Of a stretch of 64,000 bases of DNA, positions 11,301-21,700 are shown in pieces (positions within the stretch are counted from its first letter, which is position 1; each line of letters opens with the position of its first letter). Source of the DNA: Salvelinus alpinus (lineage: Eukaryota > Chordata > Actinopteri > Salmoniformes > Salmonidae); the NCBI RefSeq assembly GCF_045679555.1, contig NC_092091.1, forward strand, positions 68,577,437 to 68,641,436, given 5' to 3'. The notes under the pieces are model-generated. The model had not been told where the DNA came from and did not search any database. It saw nothing but the letters and a program-made list of their open reading frames with translations. The position numbers were made by a program, and so were the translations under genes.

Positions 11301-13936
11301 ATTGAGTTTGAAATAGGTCACGTTATGCAGAGGAAAATAAATGATTTAACTACCCTGTGGTAGCTGTACTGGCAGAGGCACAGACTGATCCATCTTGACT
11401 CCATTTCCCAGCTGCCCTAGCTCTCCATGCCCAAATGAGTAGATCTTTTTGAAGGAGCCCACGAACGCCAATGTGTGGTTTCTGACTTGACAAACAGGAT
11501 TGTAGGTCAAGGAAAAATCACAAATCAACTGTGATCCCTAAGAATGGATATATCCAAGAATACACCCAGTGACACTCCAAGATTGATCTTACCATCCAAG
11601 ATACACCCATTGATCTTTGTCTGACTATGTATGATTGTACAGAGATTTGTCCCGTGTGGCTCAGTTGGTAGAGCATGGCGCTTGCAACGCCAGGGTTGTG
11701 GGTTCATTCCCCACGGGGGGACCAGGATGAATATGTATGAGCTTTCCAATTTGTAAGTCGCTCTGGATAAGAGCGTCTGCTAAATGACTTAAATGTAAAT
11801 GTAAATGTAGATTCACATGACTTATATCAATCTAGTAACTATATACCTTCCACAGGCTATCTGGGTCACCTTTGCCCCCCAGAGTTCGGCCACCAGTCGA
11901 GGTCGTAGTTCATTTCTGAGAGAGTTGTGTCCAAGCTGTCCATATCGGCCCGAGCCAAATGTGAACACTAAACCTCCCTAGAACAAAACCCATTCACACA
12001 GTTATCATGATGATGTGTTCGGCTCCTGTTGTTGATATGAATGTTTCTACTGTATGTGATGCTAACCAGCAAGACATCATTGGTCCAAACATTCTTTAGA
12101 TCTTAATGATACTGGGAGAACAAACATAGTATCAGTTGGAAATATTGTTGTGTAAAAAACATCAGAACCTTTGTCAGAACAACAGTATGCTCCACTCCAC
12201 AGGAAATAGCAATGGTCTTCTTTAGATTCAGGCAATCAACAGGAGCTGGAGCAGGTCTGTCTGTAGAAAATAGATTTCACCGATTTATTTTTAATTTTTT
12301 TCCCTTGTCGTCTTTTTCTTTTTTTGACTAAATAATGATTTGACATTAAATTATTAGATCTACTCATACCGTCTGCTTCAAACATATCAAACATACTAAT
12401 TTTCTTTAAAAGATACCAACTATTAATGAAAATACATTAGCATACTAATCTTTGTGTCTACAGTACCTATTGTGTCCCCCAGTCCCAGCTGCCCGGCGCT
12501 GTTCTTGCCCCAGCCGAACACGGCTCCAGAGAGGGTCAGGGCGAAGCTGTGGTCTCCCCCAGCGGTGATCTGAGCCAGGGGGATCCCTGACAGAGACTTG
12601 ACAGGCTGGGGAGACGAGGTGCTGGGCTCTCCCTTCCCCAAACCCAGCTGTCCTCTGGAGTTCTGGCCCCACGTGAACACTTTACCATCTAAAGTAAAGT
12701 ATGTGATAAATGTAGTTTTATTTTAAAATGTCTATTGTGAACCTTCTCAAACTGATTTAGTTTTTTTTTCACCCTTTATTTCTGCACTATGAACTTTCAG
12801 GCATGTCCCAATAAAACATATTTTTTTAGCATTAAAGCCTCAGTTTATTTTTTTATTGTTTTGACAGTGTGCGGGTCTCCATCTCCTCCAGTATCTATGT
12901 ACCTGGAATAGAGACTATTTGGTATAAAGGACATTCAAAGAGCACAGATAGCCTCCTATCATATCCCGTCTCAAACTGAGTGATTTAGAATGTGATTGTT
13001 TACCTTGGGTTAGTGCAATGGAATGCTGGTCTCCACATGCAACTTGAATGACCTGATTCAAGTTACCCACTGGTCTGAGAAAACACAAGAGAAACAGACA
13101 GATCAAAAGGGACTATTTCAATATGTTCAGTTGCTAAAATTGACAGATGCATCAAAACATTGTGTGAGTAGGCCTAAATAGAGATGTGTCATTCTGTCCA
13201 GACCTACCTGGGATCATTGGAGGCAGAGGTAAGACAAAACACTCTGCCCTCCTCAGACAGTAAAACAACATGGGTATCTCCACAACTCAGAGCCAGAATC
13301 TTCTCCCTGCACTCCACACCCTCTACACAAATAAAATATAAATAAAATATATTAAAAAAGGTCCAATGCAGCCATTTTTATCTCAATATCAAATCATTTC
13401 TCGGTAACAATTAAGTACCTTACTCAATGTTTTCAATAAAAAAATAAAAAACCTTCCTAGCAGAGAGCAATTTCTCAAACAAGAATTTGGCTAGGACTGT
13501 TTGGGAGTGGTCTGAGTGGGGATGGGAAAACTGAAAACTCTTTTGTTTCCAGGTAGAACGCCTTTGGGTTCTATGTAAAACCATTTCCACAAAAGATTCT
13601 ACCTGGAACCCAAAAGGGGTATCCTATGGGGCCAGCTGATGAACCCCTTTGGAACCCTTTTTTTCTTTGTATGGTGTTGCGGGAAAACATATAGGAAAGG
13701 TACTTACTCAGTTTCCATGTGACCCTTCTCCCATCTTTATACTCGTGCATCCTGCAAGCGAAGGACACTTTCCCATTACTTCTGATAAACGCGACCACTT
13801 TATTACCTGCGGACAGATGCGCAATTGGAGATTTCGTGAGTATGACATTTAGGCAACTATCCGTGTTCGCCTTTACCAAACCATTCGACTTTACTAAACC
13901 GAAGCCATCGCGGATGTTCTCTCCCCACGAAAACAT
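2358..13936 (-). CDS. herc5/6-like: Gene A: small HERC E3 ligase (RCC1 repeats + HECT), HERC5/6 group
   Basis: Coding exons 5'->3': 13936-13708, 13322-13208, 13074-13004, 12688-12467, 12260-12169, 11977-11847, 11481-11354, 11215-11139, 11059-10941, 9636-9577, 9479-9374, 9241-9049, 8908-8751, 8655-8575, 8439-8329, 8151-8059, 7344-7219, 7118-6978, 6795-6629, 5521-5458, 5367-5309, 5191-5008, 4695-4596, 2575-2358. All junctions are GT-AG and in phase; the total is 1014 aa, and human small HERCs are about 1020-1050. The ATG at 13936 gives MFSWGEN, matching the 'M-x-C/S-W-G' HERC start. Residues 1-355 are RCC1 blades ([34 protein letters not shown]). The linker keeps HERC signatures (CLNGSFL, KHYQTS). 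HECT runs from about 663, with catalytic Cys982 in AQTCSVTL and Phe at -4. HECT enzymes carry ubiquitin, or ISG15 in HERC5, as a thioester before transfer. The 5' flank has a perfect ISRE, suggesting interferon control. Paralogy within HERC3/5/6 is inferred from ppm1k synteny. Confidence 0.9.
2915..4488 (+). mobile_element. Tc1-like transposon in the last intron of gene A
   Basis: Terminal inverted repeats start CAGTTGAAGTCGGAAGT and end with the complementary ACTTCAACTG, flanked by TA on both sides (2913-2914 and 4489-4490). Transposase remains lie at about 3240-4124: a paired-type DNA-binding part ([18 protein letters not shown]), then [11 protein letters not shown], and DNDPKHTSK...[15 protein letters not shown] with the DDE-type residues. 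Frameshifts and a stop after about 3570 make it non-autonomous. It sits between HECT exons 23 and 24 of gene A, antisense to the gene, without touching the splice sites. Confidence 0.92.
5815..6006 (-). mobile_element. Short retroposon (SINE-like) with 11-bp target duplication
   Basis: The segment is bracketed by identical ACGACTTGCAT copies at 5804-5814 and 6007-6017. Read on the minus strand it contains a B-box-like GGTTAAATTCC, then an AATAAA-like signal and an A-rich tail. That is the form of a tRNA-derived retroposon inserted by LINE machinery. It lies in the gene A intron between exons 19 and 20. Confidence 0.6.
9816..10933 (+). mobile_element. Internally deleted Tc1-like transposon beside the gene A exon 9 donor
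   Basis: The left end CACTATATATACACAAAAG and the right end CTTTTGGTCATGTAGGG are imperfect inverted termini flanked by TA (9814-9815, 10934-10935). Transposase remains ([29 protein letters not shown]) are broken by stops and a frameshift. At about 1.1 kb it is shorter than the 1.6 kb copies in this window. It uses a different terminus from the other three and so belongs to another Tc1 subfamily. Its right end is 7 bp from the exon 9 boundary (10941). Confidence 0.8.
11648..11812 (+). mobile_element. tRNA-derived SINE (salmonid HpaI-like) in a gene A intron
   Basis: A tRNA-like head carries an A box (TGGCTCAGTTGGTAGAG) and a B box (GGGTTCATTCCC). It is followed by a tRNA-unrelated body and the salmonid SINE tail (GTCGCTCTGGATAAGAGC, then TAAATG repeats). 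A near-identical copy is at 24712-24868. It lies 35 bp from exon 6 of gene A. Confidence 0.88.
13540..13680. repeat. Partial copy of a palindromic 'ggttctacctggaacc' element
   Basis: The repeated complementary motifs GGGTTCTA(T/C) and TACCTGGAACCC fold back on each other. Fuller copies of this family are at 22949-23179 and 48369-48620. It lies in intron 1 of gene A. Confidence 0.5.
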
Positions 13937-14080
13937 TGTCAATGTGTTATTATTGTCGCCTTCTAAACGTATCAATAATCAGCTAATCTTGATGGTCAGG
14001 GCGGTCTTTCTGCGCCCAGTGAGTCAGTGCGTTCTGAAAGGGAAAGGGATGAACGCCACCATATGAAATAACAGCAAGGA

Positions 14081-14094
14081 ACGAAAACGAAACT
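14081..14094 (+). promoter_or_regulatory. ISRE upstream of gene A
   Basis: ACGAAAACGAAACT matches the ISGF3/IRF consensus RNGAAANNGAAACT at every position. It lies 145-158 bp upstream of the gene A ATG (13936), a normal promoter distance. A conserved copy exists in the gene A relic at 36715-36728, where the rest of the gene has decayed. Confidence 0.75.
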
Positions 14095-15753
14095 TGAGTT
14101 GACATTTTTCTACAAACAGAAACTTATGCCATAATGGGATTGGCCTGAGCAAACGGAACAGGCGCCAGGTAAAGTATTTCAATCAAACACCCCAGTTAGC
14201 ACATTTGGATCCTTGGAAGTTGTGGGGACATGCGTTTTTTTGTTTCCCATTGGTTCTGGAGACGAAGCCATACATTTCCTGACAGTTAAAACTGAACATA
14301 TTTTAAATATTCTGAGAGTGGAAGTAAAAATGTTGTCTGTTCTGGGGACTTACATTTTTAGGTTGCAGGGAGGTTATTATATGGTTCCCTGTGAGTTTTT
14401 AATGGGGGGGTTTTATTACCATTGAGAACAGAAATTAAAGATTATTTGATGGTAATTAAATGTCCTGATACTGTTTCAATAAGACTTTTAATGACACTGC
14501 TAGTTTAGGTTAACTGTTTTGAACTCCAAGCACAATTCATTTGCTTAGGCATTAATCATTCAAACCCATTTATTTTTTTATGTGGCATGGTGTCAGTGAG
14601 ATTCAAACCCATGATCTCTCTGCTCTCTAGCCATGGAATTAGTCCACTGCACCACTAGGATGGAGCAAGCATGCCATGTTTTTTTAACTCATAGAAAGCT
14701 GTTCATTTAAGTCTATTCAAACAGACCCCATTTCAAAGGAAACAAGCACTAATTAAGATCAGGTGTGGCCAATTAGTGGGTGCAGCCAACACACCCGAAC
14801 ACGCATAACAAGATATAGAATTTTGTTTATGCTCGGAAAGGAATATGTTTTTAAATAACATTCTTCCAACATCCTTTGAATTATGTTTATGGCAGTTTCC
14901 CTAATGTTCTGAGAACATTACTTTAAAAAGAACACGAGGAAACCTGCAGAAAGCGTTATGCTGAAGTCCTGGATTTCCCACAGAAAACCATTGTTTCTTA
15001 ATGTTCTGATAACATGACTGAATAGAACATGAAACTGTAGAAAACGTTATGCTGAAGTCCTGAAATTCCCATGGAAGAACATTGTTCTCTGAACAATTTG
15101 AGAACATTCATTTAAATAGAACCCTGAGGAAACGTTATGGGAAGGTTGTATGCAAAACCATAGGACAACCACGCTCTCACCAAGCTCTAAGAAATATATG
15201 GTTCTCAGAACGTTATGTGCTAGCTGGGAAGGTTATGCACGTTGTTGGAGAAACCACACCACTGCTCTGCATCGAAGTGCTGACAGCAGTTCCCATTGAT
15301 AAAAGAAAACACTTTGAGGTGAACTAATCATCTCTATTTATTAGATACATAAAGAATTATTCCGTCAATAAAACACAAGATACAGACATATGTCAAAAGA
15401 TGATGCAGACGTGTCCAGAAAAAAGAAAACATGCATAAATAAGTAGGCTCTTGAATGTATATTACTGAATAAGAATGTTATTTTTATATATCACTCAGAA
15501 TTAGTAGACATTAAGTGAAGGAATGTTTTTTCTATAATAAGGTAGGCCTACATATCCTAGATTTGAAATTCACATTTTCAATAGAAAAAGCCAAGGAAAA
15601 AGGCAAAATGTAAAAGTTTTTAAAAAGTGGCAAATCTGAACCTACAAGGCAGCTATAACCAAAATCCTAGGCTAAACTGAAGAGATATATTGACATGTAA
15701 GAAACACATTGAATGAAATTATGAACACAGCAGTAGCCTGTATATGGTGTCCA
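14095..15753. other. Intergenic DNA between genes A and B, with SINE and tandem repeat
   Basis: Apart from the ISRE this 1.7 kb holds no gene I can support. At 14572-14665 there is a minus-strand tRNA-like SINE: on the reverse strand an A box TGGTGCAGTGGACTAA, a B box GGGTTTGAATCTC and an A tail. From about 14897 to 15240, units of roughly 100 bp repeat (TTCTGAGAACAT...GTTATGCTGAAGTCCTG). They recur at 39180-39440, on the equivalent side of gene C. A TTTATT at 15337-15342 (AATAAA on the minus strand) is a possible poly(A) signal for gene B. Confidence 0.6.
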
Positions 15754-18700
15754 TTACTCCTTCCAGAAGCCTCTGTTGTGGGCACATGCCTCTTTGAGCC
15801 TGGCCAGCAGCATCTCCTTGGAGGGGTAGATGGGCAGAAACAGTAGGAAGTAGCAGGTATGGGATTCTGGGAAATGTAGTTCAGTAGAGTTCTGCAGGAC
15901 TGCTACCTTCATCTGGATCTTGTCCATGCCCAGGATGGGAGCGCGATCACAGCCCGTCAGGAACACTGAGAAGGAAGGGAGAGAGTGAAAGGTAGACGGA
16001 ATGGGAAGAAATATAGTGAATGTCATTGTGTGGCAGGAGCCTAGTGATTAAGAGCATTGGGCCAGCAACCAAAAGGTCCCTGGTTCAAATCCTTGAGTAG
16101 AGAAGGTGAAAAATATGTTGTGTCCTTGAGCAAGGCACTTAACCCTTAATTGCTCCAGTAAGTTACTCTGGAAAAGTGTCTGCTAATTACTCAAATGTGT
16201 TCAGACAAAAATGATGTGTAAATGCTCTTGTAGAACAGGAAGTTCAAATATGCAGACAAAACCTTGAACCAGCATTATGAAAGACTGTATGGTTCCTCCA
16301 GTTTCACTCAACCGAGAGCAATTTAGTGCCATACTTACGGAGAAAAGCTTTCTTTTGGTTGTCTGTCAGTTCCTCAAAAGCCTCCCAGAATGTGACAATG
16401 TTGGGATGTCTGGCATGGTACTCTCCATCATACACAGTGTTCTGGACATACAAACCAAACAAATGGCAGCAATAATTAAACAATATTAAAACTTGCACCT
16501 AATTTAAACGATTCACCGCTCAAAGTCACACAGTATGTCACAAAGCACCATGTATAGCTAGGCAATGTATAGCACATGATCTCCTAGTCCCAGTCCTAAC
16601 TTGAGATACGTACCCATAACTTGATCAAAGCAAATCCCCCATTGATATAAATGCATCAACACTGACTGATTTATGCCCTAATTTCTCAAGTCAGTACCCA
16701 GCCCCATACTGAGTAATGAATGATGGTTGTATATAGACCTGTTTGAGCGTGTCCCAGTCGTAGTCCTCTTTCCCCACCATGACTCCCCTGAGCTCCTCAG
16801 GCTGGAACAACTCCACCACGTCCCTGTCACACACCTTGAAGAAGCCTCTCCTGAACTCTTCAAACACCTTCTCCGCTGATTGGTTGAAGGCGAGGTTCAC
16901 GTAAGCATCAACAAACTGCTTCCTGTCAAAATAATGAATTGTTTTTAAAATATTTAAAAAAACAGAAAACAGAAAAAGCAGAAAGCATGCTTGTTGTAAC
17001 TTCTAAAATGTCAACCTTGTATTATGCATTACAGATGTAAGACCGTAATTTGAGCCAGTTTGCTACAGCAGGATAATAATCATGCAGCAACAGAAAATGT
17101 GAATTATAATTAAGACATTTTTGTAGGGGTTGATACTTTTTTCGGAAGGGAAAATCAAGTCTGAAACCTTTTTAAACATAATATATACTACACTTTTAAA
17201 ATGTCCTGCATTGCAGGAAAGTTCTCCTGCAACAGAGTGATCAAATTCAGATCTTACATCTGTAAGAGTAAAAGTTGCTGTAGCCATACCTGTTAAAACT
17301 TGTGACTGGTTTTCCTGTTTCTTTGGGATCAAGCTCCACCTTCTGGTCATCCCAGATGACCTGATGAAAATAAACAGTTTTACCACTATTCACATACTGT
17401 ATCTAGAGATATTTCATTGCTCAACAATCAGTTTCAATACTATACATACGGTGAAGGTCATGTCCAGGTTTTCTTCAACATCATCATCAGTGTAGTCCTC
17501 CAAGAGGTACCGCAAACTCCTTCAATTACAATGAAAATAAATTAACGTTGAAACATTTGAATCCATTTCTAAGGGATACTAATTCAATGCTAATATGTAC
17601 ATTCTAAAATACAAACATACCCTCCCACAACAGGGTCAAACTCTCTCAGGTCCTCCAGTGAGGGCTTGACCCCCACCATCTTCTTGAAGAGGACCAGAGG
17701 GAAGGGCAGGTGTACAATGTTGTGGTTGTACAGGGCCATGCCACACAAGACACCAAACAGGAAGTAGCTCTTCTCCTCCACTCTGGGCTGGTAGTAAGGG
17801 TAGGTGGCACATGAGTCAAGGCAGAGATCAAGAATAAACAAGAGCAGGCAGGCACCATTCTTCTTCAAATAACTTTTATCTCCTTTGTTGTATTATGTTG
17901 GTGTCTGTTTACTGCAATTCAGCTTTTAGCTGTGAATGTGTACAATTATAAAACCTTGGTACATCAGGGGGAGAGTAGGGAGTGATGGTGATTTTAATTG
18001 GACACAATGCTGTATTGATTGATACAGTGTAGATAGTGGCACTGCTGTAGTGGTTGAATCTCTTTTTGTTGCTATTAACCGACTAAAGTATTTTTGATTG
18101 TTTTTAGAATATTATTCCATTACTCTCCTATTTTAATTTGCCTGAGGGTGCAGTGATTTATTATACAGTAATGAAATAGCAATTCCCTAATTCTAGTTCT
18201 TACCTTGGCAGGGAACCAGACCAGTGTCTTGGTGTCGTTATACATGAACATCTCAGACTCTGGTGCCAACAGCTCTTCAAACACATGGAGGAAGAAGTCC
18301 CTTTTGTTGACGAGCGACAGCTTCATGTCCTCCACAAACTGCACCTGAGGGATACAGTAAGATAGGCCACATTTAGGTTGAGTTCTAGACTCTACCACTG
18401 GGCACAGACGTCAATTCAATGTCTATTCCACGTTTGTTTCACTGGAACCAACGTTGATTCAACCAGTGTGTGCCCAGAGGGTAGTGACAGTCTAACATTA
18501 AAATGTTAAATCGAGTAGCTGAGATTTGGTTTGATTTGGCCAAGATTAGTTGAGTTGTCACATTCAGTCTCAGGGATAATTATTTGAATGTTACTTTATT
18601 GTCCCTTTTGAACTGACAAAAGATCATTTTACCACAAGTTCTCTCTGGAAGTAGTCATGATCTGCAGCACCCAGTTGTCTGAAGGTGTCTTCGATGAGAG

Positions 18701-21700
18701 ACGGGCGCCTTAAGGTCAACTGGAAGACTGGAGCAGGGGGAGATTCTGGGTTGTCTCGGAACGTTCCAGAAGGACACATCACTGTTAGCCGGTGGGCGAG
18801 TTTGTGAGCCTCCTGCAATATATAAACATACTTTTTAAAGTATATAGAATTATATACCAGCTTGGGGAACCACTATGTAAGGTATACATAAATATGGGTC
18901 AAATGTTATAAAGAAGCCATATTAATTTTAAGTGGAATAATAGTTTACCTTTGAAAAATGTGCATGAATGTTGAAAACAGCCATCTTGCAGATCAGATTC
19001 AACACAAATGGGAAACGGCAAAAGATGACTGGTGTCACCTCTGTGTCCTAGAAGTGACACACACAAAAACAGAAGTAATATCTCAACAATTGATCTGGGT
19101 CTCATTTCTTTCATATGCTCTGAAGTGAAAGCTGATGCCCTCATCTTTTAAGAACAAACTTAGAGGGCCAAGTCATCATTTTTCTAATTTAGAGACGGTT
19201 ATTATGTTATTTTATTACCTCCCTTGTTGACCAAAAACGCCAAAGCTTCACGTCCTCCATAGGAATGACGTTACCGATGATCTCTTCCACATAAAAGGTA
19301 CTGTCTGGAACTTTCTGGATTCTTCCAGCCCTTTTGTTTGCCTTTGATATAACATAATGATACATTTCTACATTCCATCACAAATGTCTTGTCTGCAATA
19401 ATTCTGAATTATTTACGATGAAGGACTGAACGGTTCATGAGTTATGTTGGAGGATGATCAACTATTGACAGAAATATAGAAAATGATCAAATGCATACAA
19501 ATTATTGACAAGCAAGGTGCATGGACACTGACTTTGTGGAGCTGCTTGAGGAGTTGTAGCAAGAGTTTGGCTCCAGGGTTGTGGGTAACCAGAAGACCGT
19601 TCCTCAGCAGGAATGACAGGGCATTCTTCCACATCAGAATGTGCTTAGTCATGATGGAAGGCTCCAGTGACGACCACCAGTCTTCTAGAATACAGTAGAA
19701 AAATCAATATGACCTTATTGTAAATTACAATAATGTTTGCATTTCATGATATTCTCTGTGTATACACTGGTTATGTAGTGTCAGCCATGGTTCAATTATA
19801 ATAATTTTCTAGTCATTTTTAACTGATGCCAAATGTGATTATTAGCCGATGATTGGAAAAGGTCAGGGGTTATTTACTTAAAGTTTTCATAGCCGTTTTG
19901 TTCAGATGGTTGTTGATAAATACTGCTAAAGTCATGACCATGTTCATGACGTTGTGGTCCTCGTGGAGAAGAGAGATTGTGGGTAGTATCAGAAAGATCT
20001 CTGGTGACTTGATGACAGCTGCTGAAATGCAAAGATATTCCACCAGTGGCACAATGTTTACCTATTTGGAAAAATAACAGAGAAATAATGAGATTAACAT
20101 TTAGTTCTGTTCTAAATACATAATCATTTAACATATGGGTTTAAAGAGTAAGTTGATCTTAACTGATTTCCTAATCCAAGGTATGTTCAGTAGCTGGTCG
20201 AAAGCCTGGCTAGCAGCCTCTAGGTCCACGGTCAAAGCTCCGGCTGCTTGTGGAATCTCACTGGTCATAAGAAACAGAGGGCATGGCATTAGAAACAGGG
20301 CATGGCATTAGCAAGAACACAACATAGTCCTAACTGTACACATACCGTTTTCATTTCAAACTATCCAAACCTTCCATTTTAAAATCGCTTACCTGGCTTT
20401 GGTGAAACTGGCCACAAGACTTGAACTTGTTGAGAACATCAAGGATATTTCTCTGTTGGAACAAATGTGGACACATTTGATGTTTCAGTACAATTATACT
20501 ATAAGAAATATACTGTAAAATAAATGTTTGTTTATTTCATTTTGAGTTAGCTAAAAAATAAGTAAAAATTAACAAAGAACCTTTGTCTACGGTAGATTGT
20601 ATGTTTCAATGTTCAATGTAAATAATAAATTAACCTTTGCGCCTCTGCATTTCCTTGCTCCATCGTCAGCCATTTTTGCAGCTTGGCTTTATCTAACCTC
20701 CCGATTGGCTGTTCTCTTTCAGAACTCTACAAAGGCAGATAAAGCAATATAATGAATTAAAATATCTCAAACATGAATTAGCTGCTTGAGACATTTAGAA
20801 TGTTCCAGTATCCCTTTTACTGAGGTATAAAAGGTCAGACACATTACCTCAGCAGTGTAAATGAAGTTTGAATTCCATCCCACTGATATCTTCATGTCTG
20901 GTAAAAAAAGAAAAGAAGAGGTTGTAGGGACATCAAGTCTCGTTATGTATGTGTTCTAATTCAGTCACCCAAACACTACATAGTCAGTATGTAGCTGCAT
21001 TATAGAATTTAATAGAATCAAATACAAAATAGAAGACAAGACAATTAAATAGACATTGTATCTGGTACCGTTCTGTATGACTGTTGCTGCCCCACCAGAA
21101 GCCCTTTTCAGCAGCACTGAGGTGGGTTGCAAGCAGCTCTCTGTGTTGCCAGTCCCTAGCTGACCTTTGACCCCACTGCCAAAGGCCCAGAGTTGACCTG
21201 AGGACCCCAGCACCAGGGTGTGATGGCTGGCAGAGTTACAGTAAGACAAAAACACAGTCAGACAGAATGTTCAAGATTGGTTTCCTATCTGTTTATTATA
21301 TGTGTGTATAAGTAGCATTATGCTGTTGGTCATTACCTGCCACATGCTATCTGTGAGACCAGTCCATCCATACCCTCTACCAGTTTGGGTAGGAGTTCGT
21401 TAGCTGATGCGTTGTGCCCAAGCTGGCCTCGGCTTCCCTCCCCAAAGGTGAACACCTGTCCACCCTAAAGACCACAAAGAACCAGAACCAGTTGTTACAT
21501 GTCAAGGCCCAGAGTTGTTCCTGGTCTGGTCCGGTCAGGGCCCTAATCACTTCTTAAAGAGACAGTATAATAGTATTGAAGGGTCGACACACTGAAATGA
21601 CCTTTACTCTGGTAGCTCTGAGGCTCGATCTGTATTAAAAGCAATAATCAGGACATATTCTGTATCCTGTGATATTCCATTCTGTAATAAACTGTAACTT

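Noticed and set aside
11648-11722. tRNA gene-like fold with A and B boxes and a TGC-like anticodon loop (also at 24712)
   Set aside because: It continues into a SINE body and tail and recurs near-identically, so it is a retroposon head and not a tRNA gene.
13937-13975. Extension of gene A exon 1 upstream to a TTG at 13975
   Set aside because: The ATG at 13936 gives the HERC-type MFSWG start, matching MFCWG in B and C; the upstream 13 codons have no counterpart.
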